Notes: a model not told the origin generated them from the letters alone. A stretch of DNA of 64,000 bases from Butyricicoccus sp. Marseille-Q5471 (GCF_951230135.1 NZ_CATNVC010000001.1:1-64000), one strand, 5' to 3'; shown: positions 30,043 through 39,835, counted from the stretch's first letter. Numbers and translations are program-made.

Positions 30043-31074
30043 TTACGAAGCACTGTTGTCCATCAGCTGCATCACGCCGCCGAAATACAAAGTTTCTCCC
30101 ATCAGCTGCACAGCATCCTGCCCAAGCAGCAGTGTAAACAGCTCCGCCGGCGCCCAGCTCGTACCGTTTACTTCATAAGCCGCCGCGCCAAGGGACTGCG
30201 GTGCACTCATGCCAATCGCCTGTGCGCTGGCCATAAAGTAGCTGTCTTCGCCGATGAATATCGTTGTCTGCACCTTGCCGTTGGTCAGATGCGCACTCTC
30301 CTCTTCGCCGTTCCAAGTGACGGTAAAGCCCAGCGCCTCTGCAACCTTACGCAGCGGCACCATCGCAACGCCGGATTCCACACGCCCCTGTGCGAAAGCG
30401 ATATCGCCTTCTTTAATCAGGGTCAGGTCATAATTCTCCTGCGGCGGAATGACGACCTTATCTGCCGTCGCCTGCCCCGGCATGCTCATCGCAACCACAT
30501 CGTACCAAGCAAAAAAGCGTGTGCCCACATGGATATCGCGAAGCGATGCCACCTGACGGGTCGCCAGAGGTGTGACCGTCACATCGGCCGGCAGCGTAAC
30601 CACAACCGAGCCGGCTTCACTTGTCACCGTTAACGAGCCGTCTGTGTTGTACTGTACCTGCTCGGCGGTCAGCAGATGAGCAGGCGCATGTGCCTCATCC
30701 AGATTGACCAACACCGCCAGCGCATCCACCTGCGGCGGCTCGCTGAGTGCAAGCGTTTCTCCGTAATACACATAGACCTTACCACCCGCCTTAATGTCCG
30801 TCTCGGACGTCTGATAACCGGTCTTGGTATCCATCAGCAGCGTGTTTTCCGAAAAATGCAGCACTACCTTATCATAGGTATCGGTTTTGACGGTCATTTC
30901 GGAATACATTCCTGATTTGGCTGTCATTTCAATCACCGTGGCAAACTCGCCGAGCGCATAAGGCGCGTGCGCATTCTGCACAACCTCCGCCTCGAGCGGT
31001 TCGGCTGCGTAAACCGGTGCACCTGTGCACAGAATCGCCGCAGTCAGCGCGGCCGCCAGCAATTTCTTTGTCAT
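30043..31074 (-). CDS. Secreted protein with copper-amine-oxidase-N-like stalk domain
   Basis: 343 residues. Signal peptide MTKKLLAAALTAAILCTGAPVYA. The central part is beta-rich with no recognisable active site. The C-terminal ~110 residues form a stalk domain (MVPLRKVAEALGFTVTWNGEEESAHLTNG), the module named after copper amine oxidase N-domains and common on Clostridia surfaces. It probably has a structural or wall-binding role outside the cell. It lies 59 bp after the SLH protein gene on the same strand with no terminator between, so the two may be co-transcribed. Confidence 0.7.
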   Translation of the reverse strand: MTKKLLAAALTAAILCTGAPVYAAEPLEAEVVQNAHAPYALGEFATVIEMTAKSGMYSEMTVKTDTYDKVVLHFSENTLLMDTKTGYQTSETDIKAGGKVYVYYGETLALSEPPQVDALAVLVNLDEAHAPAHLLTAEQVQYNTDGSLTVTSEAGSVVVTLPADVTVTPLATRQVASLRDIHVGTRFFAWYDVVAMSMPGQATADKVVIPPQENYDLTLIKEGDIAFAQGRVESGVAMVPLRKVAEALGFTVTWNGEEESAHLTNGKVQTTIFIGEDSYFMASAQAIGMSAPQSLGAAAYEVNGTSWAPAELFTLLLGQDAVQLMGETLYFGGVMQLMDNSAS

Positions 31075-31133
31075 AAGATTTCCTCCCTTGTTCTATTCTT
31101 CCTGATTAGACGCAGCGAAGCGAAAAAGGTTCC

Positions 31134-32396
31134 TTAGGAAATCAGCGCATAGGAATCCAAATCGGCAGGAGCAGTCATGGTTACCTGCCCATCCACACCG
31201 GTCAGCTTCATGCTGCTTGTCAGAGAACCGGTCAAGCCGTCCGCGTCAAACTGCATCCGAAGCTCCTGCGCGGCAATACGGCCGTTCGACGCAGTCTGCT
31301 GCACCGTAAGACCGGAGAATGCTGCATCCTCCAAACTGCCAACCGCACTTGCCGCTGCATCCAACGCAGTACCAAGGCGATTGAGTCCCGCCGTATTATA
31401 GGTAATGGTGTAGGTGCTGCCCGAAACCGTCATGTGATCAATCAGCGCCAGCGGAACACGGGCAAACCCCTCCGTCAGCTGTCCAAGCTCTGCATCCGTG
31501 AGCTGTTTGCGCGTTTTCTGCCCGTTCTGCTTGAGGTATTGCACTCCATTTGCCACATAGGACTCCGCAGAAAATGTTTTATCCTCGATTCCCTCCGCAG
31601 ACAGTGTAATGACGCGATTGGTCAGCAGTGCGGGTGCAGCGAGATCCAGTCGCGTGGTTTCACTGCTCTTCATCGTCATGCTTTTTGTGGTAAGCGTCAA
31701 TTCGTGCTGAACCGCCAGTCGCTGCAACGCGTCCATGCCTACCGTCGCTTTGCGGTACTGATTATAAACCTGCATCAGCTTGTCTGAGGCAGCGGCAGCG
31801 TCCGACGACACCGCACCGTCCTGCACCAGCGCATCAAGCAGCGTGCCCTCCTCGCCCTTGGGCGAAAGCGCCAGCGCCGTATAGCTTGCTGCAACCACAT
31901 GGTCGCGCAGGAAATGCGCAGGATTCACAGTCATCGAGTCGTACACGCCGGTTTTTTTTGCAAAATCAACCGCTTTTTCATAAGTAAAATCACCGGCCGT
32001 TTCGGTATAGCCGAGCGCACGCAGCACAAACGCACCATACATCTGCGCGGTACAGGCTTCATCCGGCTCAAACGCTGTTGCAGTCGCTCCTGTGGTCAAG
32101 CCGTTCTGATACAGATACTGCACATAGGGTTTTTCCCAACTTTGCAAATCGGTGAAGGGCGCATCATACGCCAGTTTCTGTGCTTCTTCCTCTTTTCCGA
32201 GCAGACGCACGAGCATCGCGGCCGCTTCCGCGCGGGTCGGCGCGCGATCGAGTTCATAACCTTGATCCGTCCCCCGGAACAGGCCTAATTCCTTGAGATG
32301 ATCTGCGCTTGCCGTAAAATCTGCGGCAAAGGCGGATGCAGTCAGCGCCGCGGTCAGTGCAAGGCCGGCTGCGGTTATTCGAAACATATGATTCAT
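31134..32396 (-). CDS. Secreted SLH-domain protein (paralogue A)
   Basis: About 420 residues from ATG 32396 behind AAAGGAG; upstream in-frame ATGs overlap the promoter. The signal peptide ends ASAFA. Two SLH repeats follow (KELGLFRGTDQGYELDRAPTR; then PFTDLQSWEKPYVQYLYQNGL), anchoring it to secondary wall polymer. The remainder, which looks like a LolA/LppX-type substrate-tethering fold by motif (VANGVQYLKQNGQK), shares its layout with the protein at 33550-34929: SLH pair, LDALVQDGAVS-like helix, beta-rich C-terminus. The function of the C-terminal half is unknown. The two flank a lactate dehydrogenase gene. Confidence 0.75.
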   Translation of the reverse strand: MNHMFRITAAGLALTAALTASAFAADFTASADHLKELGLFRGTDQGYELDRAPTRAEAAAMLVRLLGKEEEAQKLAYDAPFTDLQSWEKPYVQYLYQNGLTTGATATAFEPDEACTAQMYGAFVLRALGYTETAGDFTYEKAVDFAKKTGVYDSMTVNPAHFLRDHVVAASYTALALSPKGEEGTLLDALVQDGAVSSDAAAASDKLMQVYNQYRKATVGMDALQRLAVQHELTLTTKSMTMKSSETTRLDLAAPALLTNRVITLSAEGIEDKTFSAESYVANGVQYLKQNGQKTRKQLTDAELGQLTEGFARVPLALIDHMTVSGSTYTITYNTAGLNRLGTALDAAASAVGSLEDAAFSGLTVQQTASNGRIAAQELRMQFDADGLTGSLTSSMKLTGVDGQVTMTAPADLDSYALIS

Positions 32397-32427
32397 GTGA
32401 AAATTTCTCCTTTGCTGTGTTAAAAAC

Positions 32428-32456
32428 ATCATACCACAAATCCCGTCCTTTGCCAA
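32428..32456 (-). promoter_or_regulatory. Promoter of SLH paralogue A
   Basis: TTGGCA, 17-nt spacer, TATGAT on the minus strand, about 30 bp before the start codon. Confidence 0.7.
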
Positions 32457-32553
32457 CAGCAGGCAGGTATTAACAGTTTTTTTGTAGACTTTCCGCAGCA
32501 AATGAGACATACTAAGTACGTCCTGAATTCATACATTGCAAAGGAGTACAATT

Positions 32554-33504
32554 ATGGTGAGTATGCAAAAATGCGGCGTGATTGGCGTTGGCTTTGTCGG
32601 TGCGACATCAGCCTTCACGCTTGCTACAAGCGGTCTGTTTTCCGAGGTCACGCTTGTCGATATGAACACAAAGAAAGCTGAAGCGGAAGCGGCCGACATT
32701 AACCACGGCATTTCCTTTTCCAAGCCCTGTTTTGTACGCGCAGGCGATTACCGCGATTTGAGCGAATGCGGTTTGATTGTCATCGCAGCCGGCGCGAACC
32801 AAAAGCCGGGCGAAACACGGGTTGAGCTGCTCGGGCGCAACCGTGTCATTATGAAATCTATCATCGAAAGCATCATGGCAGTCAATAAATATGCCATTCT
32901 GCTTATTGTATCCAATCCGGTCGATGTGCTGACCTACATGGCGCAAAAGCTGTCCGGCCTGCCGGTCGGCCGTGTCATCGGCTCGGGCACTGTGCTGGAT
33001 ACCGCTCGACTGAAATATCTGGTCGGTCAGCACCTGAGCGTTGACAGCCGCAATGTTCATGCCTTCATCATCGGTGAACACGGCGACAGCGAGCTTGCCG
33101 TCTGGTCGAGCGCGAATGTTTCAGGCGTTGATTTGGAGGATTTCTGCCGCATTTCGGACAAGGACTATTCCTTCGGTGCAATGCAGCGCATTTATGAAAA
33201 CGTGCGCGACGCCGCCTATTCCATTATTGACGGTAAGGGCGCAACCTATTACGGCATTGGCCTTGCGGTGCGCCGTATCGCAGAAGCCATCGTGCGGGAT
33301 GAACACTCCGTGCTTCCCGTTTCTTCGCTCATCTCAGGGCATTACGGCGTTGACAATCTCTGTCTCGGTCTGCCGGCAGTCGTCGGGCGAAACGGTGTGG
33401 AATCCGTACTCGACATTCCGCTTTCTTATGAAGAGTTGGAGCAGCTACAGAGCTCTGCCCAGAAGCTGCGCGCCCTGATCGACGAACTGGAAGACGCAAA
33501 ATAA
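32554..33504 (+). CDS. ldh: L-lactate dehydrogenase
   Basis: NAD+-dependent reduction of pyruvate to L-lactate. 316 residues from ATG 32554, with AAAGGAG 7 nt upstream. The Rossmann opening CGVIGVGFVGATSAFTL, the mobile loop AAGANQKPGETR and the catalytic segment IIGEHGDSE (His) are present. The loop Gln is the lactate-dehydrogenase residue; malate dehydrogenases have Arg there. SNPVDVLTY and GSGTVLDTARLKYLVG complete the site. No fructose-bisphosphate-site judgement is possible by eye. It is a single gene between two SLH protein genes. Confidence 0.93.
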   Translation: MVSMQKCGVIGVGFVGATSAFTLATSGLFSEVTLVDMNTKKAEAEAADINHGISFSKPCFVRAGDYRDLSECGLIVIAAGANQKPGETRVELLGRNRVIMKSIIESIMAVNKYAILLIVSNPVDVLTYMAQKLSGLPVGRVIGSGTVLDTARLKYLVGQHLSVDSRNVHAFIIGEHGDSELAVWSSANVSGVDLEDFCRISDKDYSFGAMQRIYENVRDAAYSIIDGKGATYYGIGLAVRRIAEAIVRDEHSVLPVSSLISGHYGVDNLCLGLPAVVGRNGVESVLDIPLSYEELEQLQSSAQKLRALIDELEDAK

Positions 33505-33539
33505 CAAAAAAAGAACCGGAACAGCGTTCCGGTTCTTTT
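33505..33539. terminator. Bidirectional terminator between ldh and SLH paralogue B
   Basis: AAAGAACCGGAAC/GTTCCGGTTCTTTT stem, with A-run on one side and T-run on the other. It serves both convergent genes. Confidence 0.85.
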
Positions 33540-33549
33540 GCTCTAATGC

Positions 33550-34929
33550 TTAGGCTGCGGGAGTGGCTTCGCTGCTTGCAAGCAGTTCTTCCATATCCTT
33601 GTAGGTATCCAAATCGGTCGGCAGGGTAATCTTGACGCTGTCGCCCGTTGCGTTCACCTTGCACTTCAAGGTCATGTCCATGTCCATGCTCTGGCCTTCT
33701 GCGGACATTTTCATTGCCATGCTCATGTCCATCGTGGTAATCTTGCCGTTTTCAACGGTCATCTTGGCCGTTACGTCGCCCAGCTGCAGGTCAACGCCCA
33801 GCGCAGCGGAATCCATGCCCATCGACTGCAGCACGTTCTGAATCATGCCGTTCATAGCGCTCATCTCATAGCTTACGGTATAAACATTGCCCGATTTGCT
33901 GATTGACTTAATCAGGCTCAGCGGCTCGCTGCTCGAGGTGGTCAGTGTGCCGATCTGATTCTGAATCTCCTTGAAGGACATCGGCATCTTGATTTTCTCG
34001 CCGTCCATCGACATGTAGTACACGCCATTCGTGTAGAAGTATTCCAGCTTCATTTCCATTTCGTTCGGCTGGCCTTCTCCGATGAGGGCCTTATCCATGA
34101 CAACCTTCGCGGTGGTAGCCATCGCCATAACGGACTTATCCATGTCAGCCATGTTCATGTCCATTTTAATGCTCATCGGCATTGTCATGGTCATCGCATT
34201 TGCGCCGTTCATCTTGACGTTGGCGCTGACATCGGCCGACATGTCCATCTTGGTTTCCTTGCTCAGCGTTTCGCTGACAGCAAGATAATCCTTGTAATCC
34301 TGAAATGCCTTCTGCGTCGAAGCCGCAGCCGTCTTGTCAACCGCGCCGCCTGCAACCAGCTTGTCGAGCAGGGTATCGGCCGTCTTGTCCTTCGGTGCAA
34401 CTGCCAGTGCGGTATAGCTCATCGCCGCAACGTTGTCACGCAGAAAATTGGTCTCATTGCAGTTTGCCATGTCAGCCAGACCGATTTCCTTAGCCTTGTC
34501 AATTACCTTGTCATAGGTAAAGTCGCCGGATGTCTCGCTGTAGCCAAGCGCGCGCATCAGGAAGGCGGAATACATCTGCGCCGAGCACTTATCCTCCGGC
34601 TCAAAGGTCGTTTCCGACGCGCCGTTGGTCAGCTTGTTTTCGTACAAATACTGCACGTACGGCTTCTGCCAGTCATCCAAATCGGTGAAGGGCGCGGAAT
34701 AAGTAAGTGCCTTTGCCTCCGCTTCTTTGCCCAGCAGACGCACCAGCATGGTAGCCGCTTCGCCGCGGGTCGGTGCACGGTCGAGCTCGTAGCCCTGCGC
34801 CGTTCCCTGAAACAGGCCAAGTGTTTTGAGCGCGTCTGCGCAGTGGTCGAAACTCGCCGCAGAAGACGATACGACCAGTGCAGAGACGGCCAAAGCCGTC
34901 GCTGTCAGGATCTTGATCATTCTTTTCAT
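33550..34929 (-). CDS. Secreted SLH-domain protein, methionine-rich (paralogue B)
   Basis: 459 residues. Signal peptide to about residue 24. SLH repeats (LKTLGLFQGTAQGYELDRAPTR; PFTDLDDWQKPYVQYLYENKL; FLMRALGYSETSGDFTYDK) match paralogue A closely. From about residue 240 the protein is remarkable for methionine: roughly forty Met in total, clustered in alternating runs such as MTMTMPMSIKMDMNMADM and TTMDMSMAMKMSAEGQSMDM. The C-terminal half otherwise resembles a lipoprotein-carrier beta-fold (YFYTNGVYYMSMDGEKIKMP). Met clusters can bind Cu(I) or act as an oxidant sink, but here they may only reflect strand packing. Located at the cell surface. Confidence 0.75.
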   Translation of the reverse strand: MKRMIKILTATALAVSALVVSSSAASFDHCADALKTLGLFQGTAQGYELDRAPTRGEAATMLVRLLGKEAEAKALTYSAPFTDLDDWQKPYVQYLYENKLTNGASETTFEPEDKCSAQMYSAFLMRALGYSETSGDFTYDKVIDKAKEIGLADMANCNETNFLRDNVAAMSYTALAVAPKDKTADTLLDKLVAGGAVDKTAAASTQKAFQDYKDYLAVSETLSKETKMDMSADVSANVKMNGANAMTMTMPMSIKMDMNMADMDKSVMAMATTAKVVMDKALIGEGQPNEMEMKLEYFYTNGVYYMSMDGEKIKMPMSFKEIQNQIGTLTTSSSEPLSLIKSISKSGNVYTVSYEMSAMNGMIQNVLQSMGMDSAALGVDLQLGDVTAKMTVENGKITTMDMSMAMKMSAEGQSMDMDMTLKCKVNATGDSVKITLPTDLDTYKDMEELLASSEATPAA

Positions 34930-34976
34930 AAACTCTTATCCTCCTTGATTTCCACCCAAATGGTGGTTCTGAAACC

Positions 34977-35005
34977 ATTGTAGCACTATGAATTTTGATT
35001 GTAAA
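34977..35005 (-). promoter_or_regulatory. Promoter of SLH paralogue B
   Basis: TTTACA, 17-nt spacer, TACAAT on the minus strand. A CCACC/GGTGG hairpin lies in the short leader (about 34953-34967). Confidence 0.65.
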
Positions 35006-35080
35006 GCGCCCGCACAATGAACAGATTTTACGTTTCTGTTACATCGAACCCATTTTTGTATTTTAAAACTTCATTTTCGA

Positions 35081-35109
35081 TTGACATCTATGCTTTTCAG
35101 GATTATATT
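35081..35109 (+). promoter_or_regulatory. Promoter of the SLH-M13 peptidase
   Basis: TTGACA, 17-nt spacer, TATATT, giving a leader of about 90 nt before the TTG start. Confidence 0.75.
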
Positions 35110-35207
35110 GTATATAGACAATATGTACAATTTATTTTTCTTGACTTTCCCCGCCTATGCATGTATTGTTGTATTATGTTATTGGTACAATAAAGGAGGA
35201 ACGAGAT

Positions 35208-37550
35208 TTGAAAAAACGATTACTTGCCGCGCTGCTTGCGGCGGCCATCACCTGCACCTCTCTGCCGTATGCGTTTGCAGCAGAAGATCCCGCCACACGT
35301 GCGGAAGTGTGTGCCATGCTGCTCTCGGCAGCAGACGATTACCACCCCGGTGTGCAGGCGAGCGATATCATGCACGGAGATCCTGACGGTAGTCTGCGCG
35401 GCAATGAGCCTGTGACCCGCGCGGAAGCGCTTGTTATGCTGTCGCGCGCCTTTGGCGAGCTTGCCAAGCCGACGGGTGAAAACGCACGGCTGGCCTATCC
35501 CGCCTCTAATTTTACCGATCTGTCCAACTGGGCGAAGACCGAACTGCAAAACGTACTGGATACCGGCATTGTCGCGGGCACGTCGGCCACCACCTTCTCG
35601 CCCAGTGAATTTGTAACCGAAGAGCAGATGAACCTCTTCATTGACCGTGTGTTTGCGCTGGAAGGCACCAACGCAAAAGATGATTTTTATGCCGCGATTA
35701 ACAAAACCGATTTGGCAACCGGTATTATTAAGCCGGGCCGCATGATTGGCGGCACACTGTACGACAAGATGGATGCGGCCAATGCAGATATCGCAGCAAT
35801 CATTAAGGAAATTGTCTCCGGTACGCCGGCCAAGGGGTCGGGCGAAGAGAAAATCAAAACGCTTTACACCAACTATCTTGACTGGGATGCGCGTAATAAG
35901 GCAGGCATCTCCCCCATCAAGCCCTATTTAGAGGCGATCGATGCCGCGCAATCTCTTGATGATTTGATGGCTGTGGATCAAAAGCTATCCAACGAGTATG
36001 CAACCTCGTTGTTTCTCGGTTTCGGTCTTTCCATTGACGCCAAGGACAGCACGCGATATTCGGTTACGTTCAGCGGCCTGTCCCCCTCGCTGACCAAGGA
36101 TATCTATGCGGCCGACAGCGGCAAGCAGAAGGATGCATATATCAAATATATCACCACCCTGTTCCAACTTGGCGGATATTCCGACGCCGCTGCGCAGGCA
36201 GCGCGCTTCTGGTCGGTGGAAAAGCAGCTTTCCGTGAGCATGCTCGACCAGCAAGATTATGGGGACGTGGATAAAACCTACAACCTATTCACCATGCAGC
36301 AGCTGCGCGACCTGTTCCCCTCCATCGATTTGAGCGCCGTCTACGCGACCACCGGCCTGCAGTCCTCCGACCATATCATCGTCACCGATAAAGGCCTGTT
36401 GCAGGCAAATGCCGTGCTGTTTGGCAATGCCGATTTGGACACGCTGAAAACCGTTGCGCGCCTGAATCTTCTGGGCAGCTTCGGCAACATGCTCAGCCGT
36501 GATTTCCAAACCGCAGCCGAGACCTATCAGCAGGATTTTGTCGGCACGACAGGCACAATGACAGACGAGGAATATGCCGCGCAAATCGTCCAGTATTCGC
36601 TCGGGGATTATCTGGGCGAAGCCTATGTCAAGCGCCACTTTACCGCCAAGGCCAAGGCCGATGTAGAGGACATGGTGCAGGACATGATTGCAGTCTACAA
36701 GGAGCGCATCGCAAAGCTAGACTGGATGACGGAGACGACCAAGCAAAAGGCCATCGAAAAACTCAGCGCACTGAATGTCAAGGTTGGCTATCCGGATTCG
36801 TGGACCACCTATTATGATAATACCGATCTCAAAACCGCATCTGAGGGCGGCAGCTATTTAGACAACATGGTCTCACTGAGCCGTGCCTCCCGCAATATTT
36901 ATGTGAAATGGCAGAACGAGCCGGTGGACAAGAGCACTTGGGCAATGAGCGTGTTTACGGTCAATGCCTGTTACGTTCCTCCGTTTAACGAAATCGTCTT
37001 CCCCGCCGCTATTCTTCAGCCGCCGATGTATGATGTCAACGCTTCGCGCGAACAAAATCTCGGCTCTATCGGGTACGTCATCGCCCACGAAATCACGCAT
37101 GCGTTTGATAACAACGGCGCCAAGTATGATAAAAACGGCAATGCCGCCGATTGGTGGACTGCGGAAGACTACGCGGCATTTCAAAAGCTGTGCAGTAAGG
37201 TCATCACCTATTACGACGGCATGGAAGCTGCGCCCGGCATTACCTGCTCCGGCGCACTCACGCTTTCCGAAAACATCGCCGACCTCGGCGCTGTCGCCTG
37301 CATAACAGAAATCGTATCCCGCGAGAAAAATCCCGACTATAAAACGCTTTATGAATCCGTCGCACGCACTTGGAGCAGCGTTTCTACGCGCGATGGACGC
37401 ACCTATCTTGCACAATTAGATATTCACGCACCTGAGAAACTGCGCGTCAACCGCGTGCTGCAAAGCTGCGCACCGTTCTATGAGAGCTTTGGTATCACCG
37501 AAAGCGATGGTATGTGGCTTGATCCCGCACAACGCGTTTCTATCTGGTAA
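35208..37550 (+). CDS. SLH-anchored M13 (neprilysin-type) zinc metallopeptidase
   Basis: 780 residues from TTG 35208, with AAAGGAGG 8 nt upstream. The signal peptide ends YAFAA. Residues ~25-150 are SLH-type repeats (PVTRAEALVMLSRAFGELA; FTDLSNWAKTELQNVLDTGIV), then a full M13 peptidase. The zinc site is IAHEITHAFD (HExxH at about 627-631), the third ligand is the Glu of ENIADLGA (about 688), and the substrate-strand motif NACYVPPFNEIVFPAAILQPP precedes. Family enzymes cut peptides outside the cell. The terminal VNRVLQSCAPFYESFGITESDGMW is the usual M13 end, so the protein is complete. The fusion of wall-anchor and peptidase implies surface display. Confidence 0.92.
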   Translation: MKKRLLAALLAAAITCTSLPYAFAAEDPATRAEVCAMLLSAADDYHPGVQASDIMHGDPDGSLRGNEPVTRAEALVMLSRAFGELAKPTGENARLAYPASNFTDLSNWAKTELQNVLDTGIVAGTSATTFSPSEFVTEEQMNLFIDRVFALEGTNAKDDFYAAINKTDLATGIIKPGRMIGGTLYDKMDAANADIAAIIKEIVSGTPAKGSGEEKIKTLYTNYLDWDARNKAGISPIKPYLEAIDAAQSLDDLMAVDQKLSNEYATSLFLGFGLSIDAKDSTRYSVTFSGLSPSLTKDIYAADSGKQKDAYIKYITTLFQLGGYSDAAAQAARFWSVEKQLSVSMLDQQDYGDVDKTYNLFTMQQLRDLFPSIDLSAVYATTGLQSSDHIIVTDKGLLQANAVLFGNADLDTLKTVARLNLLGSFGNMLSRDFQTAAETYQQDFVGTTGTMTDEEYAAQIVQYSLGDYLGEAYVKRHFTAKAKADVEDMVQDMIAVYKERIAKLDWMTETTKQKAIEKLSALNVKVGYPDSWTTYYDNTDLKTASEGGSYLDNMVSLSRASRNIYVKWQNEPVDKSTWAMSVFTVNACYVPPFNEIVFPAAILQPPMYDVNASREQNLGSIGYVIAHEITHAFDNNGAKYDKNGNAADWWTAEDYAAFQKLCSKVITYYDGMEAAPGITCSGALTLSENIADLGAVACITEIVSREKNPDYKTLYESVARTWSSVSTRDGRTYLAQLDIHAPEKLRVNRVLQSCAPFYESFGITESDGMWLDPAQRVSIW

Positions 37551-37555
37551 ACCAT

Positions 37556-37592
37556 AAAGCAAGCCCCCGGCAAAAGCCGGGGGCTTGCTTTA
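37556..37592. terminator. Bidirectional terminator
   Basis: AAAGCAAGCCCCCGGC/GCCGGGGGCTTGCTTT near-perfect stem between the convergent M13 peptidase and antiporter genes. Confidence 0.9.
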
Positions 37593-37602
37593 TTCTCTTC
37601 AC

Positions 37603-38574
37603 TCAGGCGCTGAGAAATACAAATGCAATATAGCACGCTACCGGCACGGCCGAAAGCAGCATTGCAGATCCAACCGGGCGATTCTCTCTCTTTTTGCCGA
37701 GTATAAAACACAAGAAGAGCGATGCGAGCATACCCACTGCGCCCAAAATCAGCATCAGTCCGGCCTGTCGGTCATACACATACAAATTACGGTTCCAGTA
37801 TGCAAGATCGGCGACCAAGAAAATCGCAAAGTTAAACAGGCAGCTGCCGAGAATATTACCTGCAATCGCGTTAAAATTATTCATCCGCGCAAGTACAAAG
37901 CACGAAATCATCTCGGGCAGACTGGTCACGATGCCAAGCAGCAACGCACCGGCAAGCGTTGTACCGAGTCCGAGCGATTCGCCCAAATAATCAGATGCGT
38001 AGGTGATGAGAATGCTCGTAATCACGAGAAGCACCGCATAAAACACAAAGCGCGTCACGATTTGTTTGACGGACAGCGGCGATGCGGATTCCTTGTCGCC
38101 CGTGTCCTCATCCCCGGACATCGCGCGCAGGCTGAACGCGTACAGCAGAAAAATCACGATTGAAATGAGTGATACGCCGTAGAAAAAGAACGTCTTGCCC
38201 GACCAGAGCGAGAATAGAAGAATCCCGTAAATAACGAGTGATGAAATCGCGGTTACACGATGGCTTCCCGTCAGGTATGCCGATCGCAGTCCCTTCCAGT
38301 ATAACAGGAAGACAAAACCCATCACGAACAGATTAAACACATTGCTGCCCAGTATGTTACCGATTACAAGGGCAGGCTTGCCCACCGCCAAAACCGAAGT
38401 CAGGCTTGTGAACAGTTCAGGCAGACTGGTGACAGCCGCCAGCAGCACGCCGCCGATAAAGGCGGAGGCCAACGACGTTTTCTGATCCAAAAGATTTACA
38501 TAATTGCCAAGCTGCGCCGAAAAAACGACGACGCCGACAACAAGCAGCAGATATCCCAGGAGCACAAGTAGCAT
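37603..38574 (-). CDS. Ca2+/Na+ antiporter, CaCA family (YrbG-like)
   Basis: 323 residues, about ten membrane helices, in two inverted halves. Each half carries the family alpha-repeat: TSLPELFTSLTSVLAVGKPALVIGNILGSN, in shorter parts TSLPELFTS and GNILGSNVFNLF, then TSLPEMISC and GNILGSCLFNF. The two acidic/Asn-bearing repeats form the cation site. A short cytoplasmic loop (SGDEDTGDKESAS) separates the halves. Likely exports Ca2+ in exchange for Na+ or H+. Followed 21 bp upstream by rodA on the same strand, possibly one transcript. Confidence 0.88.
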   Translation of the reverse strand: MLLVLLGYLLLVVGVVVFSAQLGNYVNLLDQKTSLASAFIGGVLLAAVTSLPELFTSLTSVLAVGKPALVIGNILGSNVFNLFVMGFVFLLYWKGLRSAYLTGSHRVTAISSLVIYGILLFSLWSGKTFFFYGVSLISIVIFLLYAFSLRAMSGDEDTGDKESASPLSVKQIVTRFVFYAVLLVITSILITYASDYLGESLGLGTTLAGALLLGIVTSLPEMISCFVLARMNNFNAIAGNILGSCLFNFAIFLVADLAYWNRNLYVYDRQAGLMLILGAVGMLASLFLCFILGKKRENRPVGSAMLLSAVPVACYIAFVFLSA

Positions 38575-38595
38575 AAATTTAATTTCCCCCTCTTG

Positions 38596-39708
38596 TTATT
38601 GCAGCCAAGATGGCTTTTCACGCATCCGCACGCCTGCGGCAATGCCGAGTGCTGCATACATCGTCACGACTGAAGTACCGCCATAGGAGAACAGCGGCAG
38701 CGTCAATCCCATAATAGGCAGCAAACCAATACACATAAAAATATTCATAAACGTCTGAAATAAGAACATGCCGCCGATACCAATCGCCATCATGGCCGAA
38801 AACGTGGTCGAGGCACGATATCCGATGTAAAACAACCGTGCAATCAGCAGTCCCAGCAGCAGGACAATCAGAAGGCTGCCGATAAAGCCAAGCTCCTCGC
38901 CCGCGACTGAAAAAATCATATCGGTTCGTTTTTCCGGCAACAGATTCATCTGCGTCATTGCACCGTTGCCGATCCCCTGCCCGCTCATCAAACCCGACCC
39001 AATCGCCGTCTTGCTCTGTGTGGTCTGGTATGCCGTCTGCGGGTCGATTGAAGGATCCAGCAGCACCAAAATGCGATTTTTCTGATAATCGCGCAGCACG
39101 AAGTTCCATAAGATCGGGATGCTGAGCAGCGCGACACCCACGCCCGCACCCAACCACTTGAGTGACAGTCCTGCGGCAAACATCATAACCAGCGCCATCA
39201 TAAAATAGGCAATCGCCATGCCGCTGTCCTTAGAGGTCAGCTCAATCACCAGCATCAGCAGCCCTACGTGTCCAAACAGCGGCAGTAGGCCGCGCAGCTC
39301 ACTGATTTGTCCGCGCACCTCGGAAAGATGCGCGGCAAAGGTGAATACAAATAACAGCTTGCCCAGTTCGCCCGGCTGTAAACTAAACGCGCCGAGATCA
39401 ATCCAGTTGCGCTGACCGCCGCGCTCATCGCCAAATGGAATCAGCAGGCACTGCAGCACAATATTAATGATAACAAAAACCTTCCACCACTTGCTCATCA
39501 TTTCTAAATCAATCAGCGACATGATGACATAAGCAACAAGGCCGATACCGGTCGCTGCCGCCTGAATGATGATATAGCGGCTCGATCCCGTCGTCATGGT
39601 CGCCGAGTGGACGAGGATCATGCCGTAAACCGAGCAAAGCAGTGCCAGACCCAGCAGATAAAAATCTGTATTTTTCAGATAATGTCTGGCGGCTTTCAGT
39701 GCATGCAT
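38596..39708 (-). CDS. rodA: Rod shape-determining peptidoglycan glycosyltransferase RodA
   Basis: SEDS-family polymerase acting with a class B PBP in lateral wall growth. 370 residues, ten helices. Diagnostic segments: [22 protein letters not shown], cut here as [15 protein letters not shown], the conserved Asp loop ([19 protein letters not shown]), [19 protein letters not shown] and [15 protein letters not shown]. The EELGFIG and GLPLPFxSYGG-type motifs and the short length favour RodA over FtsW. mreB lies elsewhere in the window (6785). Start ATG 39708 follows AAAGGAGG. Confidence 0.92.
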   Translation of the reverse strand: MHALKAARHYLKNTDFYLLGLALLCSVYGMILVHSATMTTGSSRYIIIQAAATGIGLVAYVIMSLIDLEMMSKWWKVFVIINIVLQCLLIPFGDERGGQRNWIDLGAFSLQPGELGKLLFVFTFAAHLSEVRGQISELRGLLPLFGHVGLLMLVIELTSKDSGMAIAYFMMALVMMFAAGLSLKWLGAGVGVALLSIPILWNFVLRDYQKNRILVLLDPSIDPQTAYQTTQSKTAIGSGLMSGQGIGNGAMTQMNLLPEKRTDMIFSVAGEELGFIGSLLIVLLLGLLIARLFYIGYRASTTFSAMMAIGIGGMFLFQTFMNIFMCIGLLPIMGLTLPLFSYGGTSVVTMYAALGIAAGVRMREKPSWLQ

Positions 39709-39835
39709 CGTCGGTATTCCTCCTTTTTCGGATTGTCAGTCTTGTTTTATATCATACCACAACGAGATACGCTTGGCGAGGTCAAATTTCAGCAAATTTT
39801 TTCTCGTCTGTTCTGGAAAGCTGTGCAGAATATGC

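Noticed and set aside
32554-33504. Malate rather than lactate dehydrogenase
   Set aside because: The specificity loop reads ANQKPGETR with Gln at the position where malate dehydrogenases have Arg.
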